This document shows, piece after piece, positions 1 through 5,480 of a DNA stretch of 8,684 nt. Position 1 is the first letter of the stretch; each line of letters starts with the position of its first letter. The notes beneath the pieces were generated by a model that saw only the letters and a list, made by a program, of their open reading frames with translations, did not search any database and had not been told where the DNA came from. The translations under genes and the position numbers were made by a program. Source of the stretch: Acidilobaceae archaeon UBA162 (GTDB lineage Archaea > Thermoproteota > Thermoprotei_A > Sulfolobales > Acidilobaceae); assembly GCA_002496425.1 (NCBI GenBank), contig DAJS01000002.1:1-8684 (forward strand), in the 5' to 3' direction.

Positions 1-283
1 TATCAATAAGCCGCCTCGTCTCAGAGACCAAGGCCTTGGCAAGCTCTAATGCCCACATTACGCTTTCAGCAGTCCTAGGCGGTGCCTCAGGAAGGCCAAG
101 CGTACATGGACCCACACAAGCCCTCAGCTCACCTGCGTATCCGGTCTCTGAAGCCCTCTTGGCCAGACCCTCACAGCCTGAGGTTGAAACAATAACCCCA
201 TCGACACTGCCCAGCCTGACCACTACGCCTGCGCAGACCTGGCCCTCACAGTGACTGACCAGTACCCTTGACTCCCCCTTCAT
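1..283 (-). CDS. Cys-rich protein of unknown function, C-terminus cut by window edge
   Basis: An ATG at 283-281 lies directly after the rpoL stop (TGA then ATG, no gap) and the frame stays open for 94 codons to the window edge. A strong GGAGG Shine-Dalgarno sits inside the last rpoL codons, 5 nt before the ATG, so translation is probably coupled to rpoL. The visible protein starts MKGESRVLVSHCEGQVC and has five cysteines at 12, 17, 37, 56 and 60, including HCEGQVC, SGCEG and CVGPC. That is suggestive of metal or Fe-S binding, but this is inference. No signal peptide or membrane segment is visible. A predicted helix with WALELAKAL begins near residue 75. I do not recognise the family. Codon use matches the neighbours. 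The plus-strand ORF over the same bases is a shadow. Confidence 0.72.
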   Translation of the reverse strand, partial: MKGESRVLVSHCEGQVCAGVVVRLGSVDGVIVSTSGCEGLAKRASETGYAGELRACVGPCTLGLPEAPPRTAESVMWALELAKALVSETRRLID

Positions 284-595
284 TCACTCCTCCAGCTCCA
301 TTCCCTTAGCCTTGAGGGCTTCAAGGAGCTGAGACCTGAACTGCTCGTTGAGCTCCTTTATCCTATTAAGGGCCTCCTTGAGGACCTCCTTTATGTCGTA
401 GCCCTCATCGAGGGTCACGTAGACCCTTATCTTCCTCTCAAGCGGATGAACGAGATCGTAATAGGCCAGCTTCACGCCCCTAAGACCCTGGAGCGTTGAG
501 GCCAACAGGTTGCCCATAGTATGGTCTTCTTCAGGTATCTCTATCACGTAGTGGTTAGGCCTCGTACGCATTATCCTCAGCGACTCCTCTGACAA
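284..595 (-). CDS. rpoL: DNA-directed RNA polymerase subunit Rpo11 (RpoL)
   Basis: This is the small subunit that pairs with Rpo3 to start assembly of the archaeal RNA polymerase, equivalent to eukaryotic RPB11 and half of the bacterial alpha dimer. The 103-residue length is usual for the family. The family motif EDHTMGNLL is at residues 23-31, followed by the helix LASTLQGLRGV, the conserved YYDLVHPLERK segment (45-55) and a long C-terminal helix. The start is TTG at 595. An in-frame ATG at 571 would remove the first beta strand (SLRIMRTRPNHYVIEI) found in other Rpo11 proteins, and GGAGG and GGTGAG lie just upstream of the TTG. The gene overlaps the end of the DUF2067-like gene by 41 nt and abuts the next gene, indicating one operon. 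Confidence 0.96.
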   Translation of the reverse strand: MSEESLRIMRTRPNHYVIEIPEEDHTMGNLLASTLQGLRGVKLAYYDLVHPLERKIRVYVTLDEGYDIKEVLKEALNRIKELNEQFRSQLLEALKAKGMELEE

Positions 596-1163
596 GGCTC
601 ACCTGCCTCCTCAGCTCCCTCAGGGCCTCTCTCCAGGGCCTTGAGCAGGTGACCCTTTTATCCTCTATGGAGAACAGGCCTGCGCTGATGCCAAGGCTCA
701 CAAGCTCCTTGACATGTAGGCCCGTCAGTGCCGAGGCTGCTGCGACGGTTCTCCTTACAGAGCTTGACAATCTGAGGCCTGGCACCTCCTCTGACATGGC
801 TCTCTTCAATGCCTCCCAGGCCCTGTTGAAGACCTCCTGCGGAGCGTTGCTCAACAGCACGCCCTCAGATGACGCCTCGGACCTATAGGACATGTGCTTG
901 AGGACCTCAGCTATAACGTCGGGTGGCACAGGGCTGCTCACCTTATACGAGAACCTGTAGAGCCTCTGGCTCTCCTGCGAGCCCAGCACTTGTTCCACGA
1001 CCGCCTTGATCTGGCCGCTGCGCCTGGGCACACCGCGCAGGTCAAGCTCAACCTTGTTTCCCTTTATTCTAACTTTCGTCTCGGGCACTGGCAGTCTCTT
1101 GTAGAGCTCCTGCAGGAGTTCATCTATAGAGTCGAGGTCCCTGAGCTTGAATATGAACCTCAA
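555..1163 (-). CDS. DUF2067-like conserved archaeal protein
   Basis: This 202-residue soluble protein starts with TTG at 1163, preceded by GAGGGGAAGG and 10 nt after the csl4 stop. It resembles the archaeal family DUF2067 in length, in its N-terminus (MRFIFKLRDLDSIDELLQEL) and in its place between csl4 and rpoL; I name this family from memory, not from a search. The first 70 or so residues look like an alpha/beta domain with alternating charged strands (TKVRIKGNKVELDLRG), which would suit RNA binding. Residues 75-150 are mostly helical, and the basic C-terminus (REALRELRRQVSLVRG) ends in helix. There are no obvious catalytic residues. Its biochemical function is unknown; the exosome and polymerase neighbours suggest an RNA-related role. 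Its 3' end overlaps rpoL by 41 nt. Confidence 0.8.
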   Translation of the reverse strand: MRFIFKLRDLDSIDELLQELYKRLPVPETKVRIKGNKVELDLRGVPRRSGQIKAVVEQVLGSQESQRLYRFSYKVSSPVPPDVIAEVLKHMSYRSEASSEGVLLSNAPQEVFNRAWEALKRAMSEEVPGLRLSSSVRRTVAAASALTGLHVKELVSLGISAGLFSIEDKRVTCSRPWREALRELRRQVSLVRGVAEDNAYEA

Positions 1164-1173
1164 CGCCTTCCCC

Positions 1174-1785
1174 TCAGTGAGGGAGGGCCAGACGCCTTAG
1201 GTCTATCCTTAGTAGCCTTGAGGAGGCCAGAGGCGACATCTTCCTCTTCTCCACGTTACCGCAGCGCGGGCAGACGAAGGTACTCCCTGACGGGTTCATA
1301 AGCTCACCGCACTTAGAGCAAGTGGCGTAAATGACACCAAGCTGCTGCCCCCTCAGCGAGAGCAGGTATGGGCTTATTGAGCTCATAACCCTAGCAATTA
1401 TAACATCAAGCGGCCTGACGTAGCTGTAGATGTCGTCCCTCCTATCCATCCCTATCTGCTCAGGCGTCAAGACTCCTGTGAGCGAGCCTGAGTACTCAAA
1501 GAGCCACCTCGGCCTTGGCTCGAGAGACACCTCACCCCACAGCTCTACGAAAGCCAGGTTCTCCCTAATCTCATAAACCATTCCAACCACAGTAGAACCC
1601 TTGAGCGGCGCCCGTAGCCTCCTTACGGGCTCCACATCAATAACCTTCTGAGAACTATTAGGCCTTGGGACTCCTACTACCGCTGATCTGAGAACCCCTG
1701 AGCTGTCAATGTAAGTGTTCTTACCATCCACGTATTCCTCCTCAACCCCAAGCACCTCACCTGGCACTATCCTCTCTGAGCTCAA
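1174..1785 (-). CDS. csl4: Exosome RNA-binding protein Csl4
   Basis: Csl4 is one of the two S1-type cap proteins (with Rrp4) that sit on the Rrp41/Rrp42 ring of the archaeal exosome and guide RNA to its phosphorolytic 3'-5' degradation or tailing sites. The order of parts is canonical. The N-terminal exosome domain begins RIVPGEVLGVEEEYVDGKNTYID (residues about 5-27), the S1 domain spans about 62-145 (STVVGMVYEI, LTPEQIG, RPLDVIIARV), and the C-terminal zinc ribbon has CSKCG at 156-160 and CPRCG at 172-176. The length of 203 is typical. The start is TTG at 1785 with GAGGTGG upstream, and it overlaps the end of the methyltransferase gene by 29 nt. In archaea Csl4 also recruits the DnaG-like subunit. 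Confidence 0.95.
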   Translation of the reverse strand: MSSERIVPGEVLGVEEEYVDGKNTYIDSSGVLRSAVVGVPRPNSSQKVIDVEPVRRLRAPLKGSTVVGMVYEIRENLAFVELWGEVSLEPRPRWLFEYSGSLTGVLTPEQIGMDRRDDIYSYVRPLDVIIARVMSSISPYLLSLRGQQLGVIYATCSKCGELMNPSGSTFVCPRCGNVEKRKMSPLASSRLLRIDLRRLALPH

Positions 1786-2431
1786 CCACGTCCACCTCGA
1801 CCCTGACTATGCGGCTCCTGTGGTGGGGCATCGACGCAGGTATTGGAAAGCCGTACGTGCCTAATAAGCTGATCTTGTAGCCAAGACGTGACGCCAGCCT
1901 CCTATGGTACTCAATGTTACCGGACTTGACCACAGCAATTATAGCCTTAGGCCGCAGAGAGGCTGCGTACTCTATGAACTCTTTGTCGGCGCCTCTTCTC
2001 CATACTCCAAAGGGAGGATTCATGATTATTAGATCCACACTACCAGGCCTTAGAGGGCCTGCGAAGCTGCTCACGCGTGAGACCACATATGAGATCCTTT
2101 CCTCAAGTCCAAGCCTTGCGGCAGCTTCCAAGCATATTGGGGCAAGCCTGCCATCAGCGTCAACCGCTATCGCCCTTGACGCTCCTAACAGCAGCGCCGC
2201 TATGGCTAGACGACAGGTGCCTGCGCCGAGATCGGCGACCATTGAACCATCCAGGACTCCCTCAAGCAGAGCTCTGGACGCCACGACTACTGCTATCTCG
2301 GCTGGTGTCGTGTATTGCTCCAGGTTCCTTGAAGGATTAGGTATTGGAGGTACCTCTCTCTCAAGCAGCACCTTTAGCCTTCCCAGGCCTGGCGCCTTAC
2401 CATGGGAACTGGTAACGCTCAAGGCTCCCAC
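1757..2431 (-). CDS. METTL5-like RNA N6-adenine methyltransferase
   Basis: This is a class I SAM-dependent methyltransferase of the METTL5 family. The human member makes m6A in 18S rRNA near the decoding centre; the archaeal rRNA target here is inferred. Motifs in order are the family signature LEQYTTP (37-43, usual form LEQYPT), the SAM-binding DLGAGT (67-72), an acidic AVDAD loop (89-93), the catalytic NPPFG (138-142) typical of amino-adenine methylation, and the C-terminal IPASMPHHR segment (197-205) matching the LPASYKFH stretch of METTL5. The length of 224 is close to the human 209. The GTG start at 2431 is provisional because its ribosome site is weak; TTG at 2422 is an alternative. It overlaps dph2 by 35 nt and csl4 by 29 nt. 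Human METTL5 needs TRMT112; no Trm112 gene is seen here. Confidence 0.9.
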   Translation of the reverse strand: MGALSVTSSHGKAPGLGRLKVLLEREVPPIPNPSRNLEQYTTPAEIAVVVASRALLEGVLDGSMVADLGAGTCRLAIAALLLGASRAIAVDADGRLAPICLEAAARLGLEERISYVVSRVSSFAGPLRPGSVDLIIMNPPFGVWRRGADKEFIEYAASLRPKAIIAVVKSGNIEYHRRLASRLGYKISLLGTYGFPIPASMPHHRSRIVRVEVDVVELREDSAR

Positions 2432-3449
2432 TTAGGGCCATTAAGGCCTCGCCGGGCGTTAGCACAGGCTTCTCATACTCATAGAGATCATCAATGGGTA
2501 TCCGCGGGCAGGCTGTCACAGTAAAGGCCTGGAACCACGGGCTATCAACATTTCTGAGCGTGTATGTGCTTACTGTCTCGGCAGCTATGAGCCTGTAACG
2601 GCGGCTCTTCCTCCTCATTGCTGCTTCAAGCTTTTCTACCAGCCACGGCCTATACTGGCCTGTTCTTAGGCCTACTATAATTCCCCATCTAACTGCTTCT
2701 GAGGCCTGGTTTATCTTTTCGAGTCTTATCCTATAGAACCTTTCCCCCTCCGCTGTCAGATCCCTGGCATTACCCCTGTATGGGTCTAGCTGAACCACAG
2801 GTTTTAGCGTGGCCAGGTAAAGGCCTATGGCATGAAACAGGCCGCCGCTTACCATCACATACGCGTCGGCCCCTCTAGGCACGACCCTGTAGTCGCAGCC
2901 TATCACCTGGCCCTCCTCGAAGTAGGGCAGGTAGCGGCTTGACTCGAGGACCTCAAATCCTCTGAACCTGAGTTTCTCGACTACATCCCTGTAAACATTA
3001 GTGTGCTGTGCTGTGACTACAACAGCTACCCTTGAGGCGCCTCTGGATCTAAGGAGCGATGCTGCGCTCTCTATCGCCCCCTCTGGTATCTGCTGCGCGT
3101 ACCTGACAGGCACATAGATCACCTTGACCCCTCCTCTTGGTGATGAGTATGGGGGATAGGCCAAGGCCTCAGGATAAGGTGTGTGCCCCAGGTGGACTAT
3201 GGCAGCTGGCCTGATAGAGAGGTTTATCTGAGGATAGGCAATGTCACAGGCGCCATAGATGCTGTCGGCATGTATTATAACCTCAAAGCCGTAACTGGCC
3301 TCAAGACACTCAGCTATGGCTTCTGAGAACTGCTTGAGCCCGTCCGGAAGCTGAAGAACCACCCTTAAGCCCCTTAACGCCTCTAGCTCCTGCTCATTAA
3401 CCTCAAGGTAGTACGGCATGTCGCCACAGTTGAGCCTTGTAAGGCCCAA
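2397..3449 (-). CDS. dph2: 2-(3-amino-3-carboxypropyl)histidine synthase Dph2
   Basis: Dph2 catalyses the first step of diphthamide formation on elongation factor 2, moving the 3-amino-3-carboxypropyl group of SAM to a histidine through a non-classical radical SAM reaction. The three cysteines that hold the [4Fe-4S] cluster are visible, one in each of three repeated domains: C68 (YGACDIA), C185 (VIGCDYR) and C314 (VTACPRIPID). The N-terminal LQLPDGLK (33-39) is also typical. At 350 residues it is a normal archaeal length, and archaea use a Dph2 homodimer. I choose TTG at 3449 because GAGGAG (3458-3463) sits 8 nt upstream; the in-frame ATG at 3419 has no good ribosome site. The gene begins 2 nt after the zinc-finger stop. 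Confidence 0.95.
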   Translation of the reverse strand: MGLTRLNCGDMPYYLEVNEQELEALRGLRVVLQLPDGLKQFSEAIAECLEASYGFEVIIHADSIYGACDIAYPQINLSIRPAAIVHLGHTPYPEALAYPPYSSPRGGVKVIYVPVRYAQQIPEGAIESAASLLRSRGASRVAVVVTAQHTNVYRDVVEKLRFRGFEVLESSRYLPYFEEGQVIGCDYRVVPRGADAYVMVSGGLFHAIGLYLATLKPVVQLDPYRGNARDLTAEGERFYRIRLEKINQASEAVRWGIIVGLRTGQYRPWLVEKLEAAMRRKSRRYRLIAAETVSTYTLRNVDSPWFQAFTVTACPRIPIDDLYEYEKPVLTPGEALMALSGSLERYQFPW

Positions 3450-3451
3450 CC

Positions 3452-3685
3452 TCAGCTCTCCTCTGACGAGCTGGTCTGATGAGGCCTCTGTGGCGGAGGC
3501 CTTCTCCTATCAAGCTGTCTCTTGGCATGGGCCACCAGGTGCCCCACCAGGTCCTCAGGGCTCACGAACTTGGCAACCCTGCATATGGGGCACACCAAGA
3601 GGCCTGTGTCTCTGTCTCTGAGTGCATAGAACCTCTGGCCCTCCCACTCAATAAGCACCTGCTCTAGCCTCTCCTCGACATCCAA
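3452..3685 (-). CDS. Small C2H2-type zinc-finger protein
   Basis: A 77-residue protein with a single C-x2-C-x13-H-x3-H motif: C32 and C35 (VCPICR), H49 and H53 (GHLVAH). It resembles the small single-finger proteins common in crenarchaea, which are thought to bind nucleic acid or protein, but its partner is unknown. An acidic N-terminal helix (MDVEERLEQVLIEW) and short strands precede the finger, and a basic, Pro-rich and Ser-rich tail (KRQLDRRRPPPQRPHQ then TSSSEES) follows; the tail is probably disordered. The start is TTG at 3685 with GGTGGAAGG upstream. It is first in the minus-strand cluster and only 2 nt from dph2. I see no convincing TATA box before it: GGTTAAAGC at about 3701-3709 is too close to the start codon, so it may be read through from the PadR gene. 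Confidence 0.78.
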   Translation of the reverse strand: MDVEERLEQVLIEWEGQRFYALRDRDTGLLVCPICRVAKFVSPEDLVGHLVAHAKRQLDRRRPPPQRPHQTSSSEES

Positions 3686-3790
3686 GGCCCTTCCACCACA
3701 GCTTTAACCTCCAGGAACTTAGGCTTGGATGGCCGATGAGCTGGCTGACCTGCTCTGAGGCTCAATGATGAGCACCGATCTCCGCGAGGC

Positions 3791-4156
3791 CTAGCGCTCC
3801 TCCACAAGCTGCCTGTACTGGAGCTCCGTGCTTGAAGCTGTAGCGGCCTCTGAGACCCTCTGGGCTATGCTCTTAAGCGCCTGGGCAGCCTCAGCTAGGG
3901 CCTTTAGTCCCTGCTCTGTGATCCTGTAAATCCCCTTCTCATCCCTAGCTATCAGACCCTTCTTCTCGAGCCTGTACATAATGGTATATAGGGTCACTGT
4001 TGGCGCGTTAAAGGAAAACCTATCCTTTATCAGCCCCTTGACACGGTATGGATAGGTAGGCTCATCCTTTAGGACTGCAAGGACGTAGACCCAGAGAACC
4101 CTCACCGATATGGACCTTATCAGCATCTCGACGGAGCCCTCCTGGCTCTCACTCAA
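3791..4156 (-). CDS. PadR-family transcriptional regulator
   Basis: A 121-residue winged-helix protein. Residues 20-80 fit the PadR pattern: LWVYVLAVLKDEPTYPYRVKG (helix with the YPYRV turn), then APTVTLYTIMYRLEKKGLI as recognition helix and following helix, and the wing RDEKGIYRITEQG. The helical C-terminus (81-121) would be the dimerisation arm. PadR proteins are mostly repressors that answer small molecules; the ligand and targets are not evident. The start is TTG at 4156 with GAGGTAG about 10 nt upstream, and the TATA element near 4200 gives a short leader. It is divergent from tRNA-Leu and is separated by 105 nt from the zinc-finger gene downstream on the same strand. It may regulate itself or its neighbours, but the sequence does not show this. 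Confidence 0.88.
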   Translation of the reverse strand: MSESQEGSVEMLIRSISVRVLWVYVLAVLKDEPTYPYRVKGLIKDRFSFNAPTVTLYTIMYRLEKKGLIARDEKGIYRITEQGLKALAEAAQALKSIAQRVSEAATASSTELQYRQLVEER

Positions 4157-4196
4157 GGCACTCAGCTACCTCCCTGGCCTAAATGATGGGCAAACC

Positions 4197-4205
4197 ATAT
4201 AAATG
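4197..4205. promoter_or_regulatory. Shared bidirectional TATA element (tRNA-Leu / PadR gene)
   Basis: The sequence ATATAAATG on plus reads CATTTATAT on minus, so one A/T-rich box has a TATA form in both directions. The tRNA begins about 31 nt to the right, a normal archaeal distance. To the left, a start near 4173 would give PadR mRNA a leader of about 17 nt carrying GAGGTAG. No second TATA box is visible in the 74-nt gap between the two genes. Confidence 0.68.
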
Positions 4206-4230
4206 CTTCTCCCTTGAAACTAATGACGGT

Positions 4231-4318
4231 GCGGGGGTGCCCGAGCCTGGTCAAAGGGGTCGGGCTGAGGGCCCGATGGCGTAGGCCTGCGTGGGTTCAA
4301 AGCCCACCCCCCGCACCA
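4231..4318 (+). tRNA. tRNA-Leu(GAG), CCA encoded, no intron
   Basis: The full cloverleaf can be drawn. The acceptor stem GCGGGGG (4231-4237) pairs with CCCCCGC (4308-4314). The D stem CCC (4240-4242) pairs with GGG (4256-4258) around GAGCCTGGTCAAA. The anticodon stem TCGGG (4260-4264) pairs with CCCGA (4272-4276), with loop CTGAGGG and anticodon GAG at 4267-4269. A long variable arm (4277-4290, with GGC/GCC pairing), as expected of a class II tRNA, precedes the T stem GTGGG/CCCAC with loop TTCAAAG. The discriminator is A4315, and CCA at 4316-4318 is encoded. It reads CUC and CUU leucine codons. The anticodon loop is unbroken, although crenarchaeal tRNAs often carry introns. The TATA box is near 4200. 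Confidence 0.97.
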
Positions 4319-4329
4319 CTTCTTCGGCG

Positions 4330-5268
4330 TTAGCTTCTAACTTCTCTCTGTTGAGCAATTGACCTTACTATCCTCTCAGCCTTAGCTGCCACCTCAGAGT
4401 CTCTCTTCTCATAATCGTAGTAGCCTATCAGCTGGTAGAATTCCTGTCTGCTCATAAGCCTGTCAAGAATGTGCTTCTGTGTGCCCTTCTCCTTGAGCTC
4501 TACGAGCGTATCCTTTATGGCCTTGAGCGCCGCCCTGAAGGTAGTAACAGGGAATATCACTATCTTGTACCCTGCCTCCTTGAACTCCTGAGCCGTTATG
4601 TATGGTGTCTTGCCAAACTCAGTCATATTTGCCAACAGGGGTGCCTTGACCCTTTTCGCGAACTCCTTGAATTCATCAAGGCTCAACAGGGCCTCGGGGA
4701 ATATTACGTCAGCGCCTGCCTCGACGTACATGTTAGCCCTCTCTATGGCAGCCTCTAGGCCCTCTACCTCTCTAGCATCAGTCCTGGCTATGATAACCAT
4801 ATCATGCCTTCTGGCCTCAGTAGCACTTACTATCTTCTTAATCATATCATCAGGGCTTACCACATGTTTGCCTGATAGGTGACCGCACTTCTTAGGCATC
4901 ACCTGATCCTCTATCTGCACCGCAGCAGCACCTGCCTCCTCAAGCTCCTTTACAGTGCGATACACGTTGAGGGGTTCCCCGAAGCCAGTATCCGTGTCAA
5001 CAATTAGTGGCAGATCGACTACCTCCATTATGCGTCTCGTGGCATCAAGGACCTCCAAGAACGTTATTACGCCTAGGTCGGGCATGGCAAGGCTTCCAGT
5101 CAGAGCGGCGCCAGACAGATATATTGCCTCGAAGCCGACGGATTCTGCTAGGAGCGCTGAGATAGGATCGAAGACCCCAGGGGCCATTATTATGTCACGC
5201 TCCTTGATTATCTTCCTTAGCCTTTGGGCTGGGTGCTCAGATCCCTTTGTCCTGTAGAGGTACGCCAC
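4330..5268 (-). CDS. prpB: 2-Methylisocitrate lyase (isocitrate lyase/PEP mutase superfamily)
   Basis: PrpB splits 2-methylisocitrate into pyruvate and succinate, the last step of the 2-methylcitrate route for propionate. The TIM-barrel protein matches bacterial PrpB closely in order: AIYLSG near residue 50, DTDTGFG (Mg2+ and substrate loop) near 93, QIEDQ near 120, the catalytic loop KKCGH with its cysteine near residue 128, ARTDA near 163, NMTEFGKTP near 217, and EKGTQ near 262. KKCGHLSGK has the Lys-Lys of isocitrate lyase, but the length of 312 and the NMTEFG segment favour PrpB. GTG at 5268 is chosen because GAGGTG (5275-5280) lies 6 nt before it; GTG at 5277 lies inside that site. Methylcitrate synthase and dehydratase genes are not in the window. 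It converges on the tRNA, 11 nt away. Confidence 0.92.
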   Translation of the reverse strand: MAYLYRTKGSEHPAQRLRKIIKERDIIMAPGVFDPISALLAESVGFEAIYLSGAALTGSLAMPDLGVITFLEVLDATRRIMEVVDLPLIVDTDTGFGEPLNVYRTVKELEEAGAAAVQIEDQVMPKKCGHLSGKHVVSPDDMIKKIVSATEARRHDMVIIARTDAREVEGLEAAIERANMYVEAGADVIFPEALLSLDEFKEFAKRVKAPLLANMTEFGKTPYITAQEFKEAGYKIVIFPVTTFRAALKAIKDTLVELKEKGTQKHILDRLMSRQEFYQLIGYYDYEKRDSEVAAKAERIVRSIAQQREVRS

Positions 5269-5301
5269 TGAGCCCACCTCTGGGAGCTTATGCTGTAGGT
5301 G

Positions 5302-5309
5302 TCTAAATC
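5302..5309 (-). promoter_or_regulatory. Candidate TATA box for prpB
   Basis: GATTTAGA on the minus strand lies about 26 nt before position 5279, which would start transcription just upstream of the GAGGTG ribosome site and give an 11-nt leader. The match to an archaeal TATA box is only moderate. Confidence 0.4.
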
Positions 5310-5341
5310 TGTTGCAAGGGGCTTCACAAGCCAGGCCCAGC

Positions 5342-5350
5342 GCTTATTAG
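5342..5350 (+). promoter_or_regulatory. Candidate TATA box for the 31-residue ORF and SPOUT operon
   Basis: GCTTATTAG lies about 26 nt before 5372, which is just ahead of GGTGAG (5374-5379) and the ATG at 5384. The spacing fits archaeal promoters; the match to consensus is weak. It is divergent from the prpB promoter within a gap of about 115 nt. Confidence 0.38.
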
Positions 5351-5383
5351 CCTAAGCCGACGCATGAGCACCGGGTGAGAATG

Positions 5384-5479
5384 ATGGGTGGCAGGCAGAG
5401 GACCACGCTGTTTACTACCAAGGAGAAGAGCAGCTCGGGAAAGGGTGGGAGAAAGAAGCCTGAGAAGGAGGAAGGCTGA
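5384..5479 (+). CDS. Small basic protein of 31 residues, function unknown
   Basis: An ATG at 5384 preceded by GGTGAG (5374-5379, 4 nt away) opens a 31-codon frame ending in TGA at 5477-5479, one base before the TTG of the SPOUT methyltransferase. The product begins MGGRQRTTLFTTKEKSSSGK and ends GGRKKPEKEEG. It is rich in Lys, Arg, Gly and Ser and is probably disordered alone. It uses AGG and AAG codons like its neighbours, has a good ribosome site, and its last codons carry the GGAGG for the next gene, so it could be a real coding leader or RNA-binding peptide. The start and basic linker recall the N-terminal tail of archaeal ribosomal protein S25e, but the winged-helix part is absent. An ATG at 5381 is possible but too close to the ribosome site. 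Confidence 0.55.
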   Translation: MGGRQRTTLFTTKEKSSSGKGGRKKPEKEEG

Positions 5480-5480
5480 G

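Noticed and set aside
894..1301. Long plus-strand ORFs opposite DUF2067-like, csl4, methyltransferase and prpB genes
   Set aside because: They are antisense shadows with no ribosome sites or recognisable motifs, opposite well-supported genes.
3729..3792. Short plus-strand ORF (ATG 3729, nine codons) and a C-box-like ATGATGA at 3765-3771 suggesting a C/D guide RNA
   Set aside because: CTGA boxes are not at usable distances from the C-like box, and the short ORF has no ribosome site; nothing supports an RNA gene.
5269..5277. GTG at 5277 as prpB start
   Set aside because: It lies within the GAGGTG ribosome site that serves the GTG at 5268, and it would have no site of its own.
5388..5480. Arg-rich N-terminal extension of the SPOUT protein from GTG at 5388
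   Set aside because: It is the out-of-frame reading of the 31-residue ORF, shows no family similarity, and the TTG at 5481 has a proper GGAGG site.
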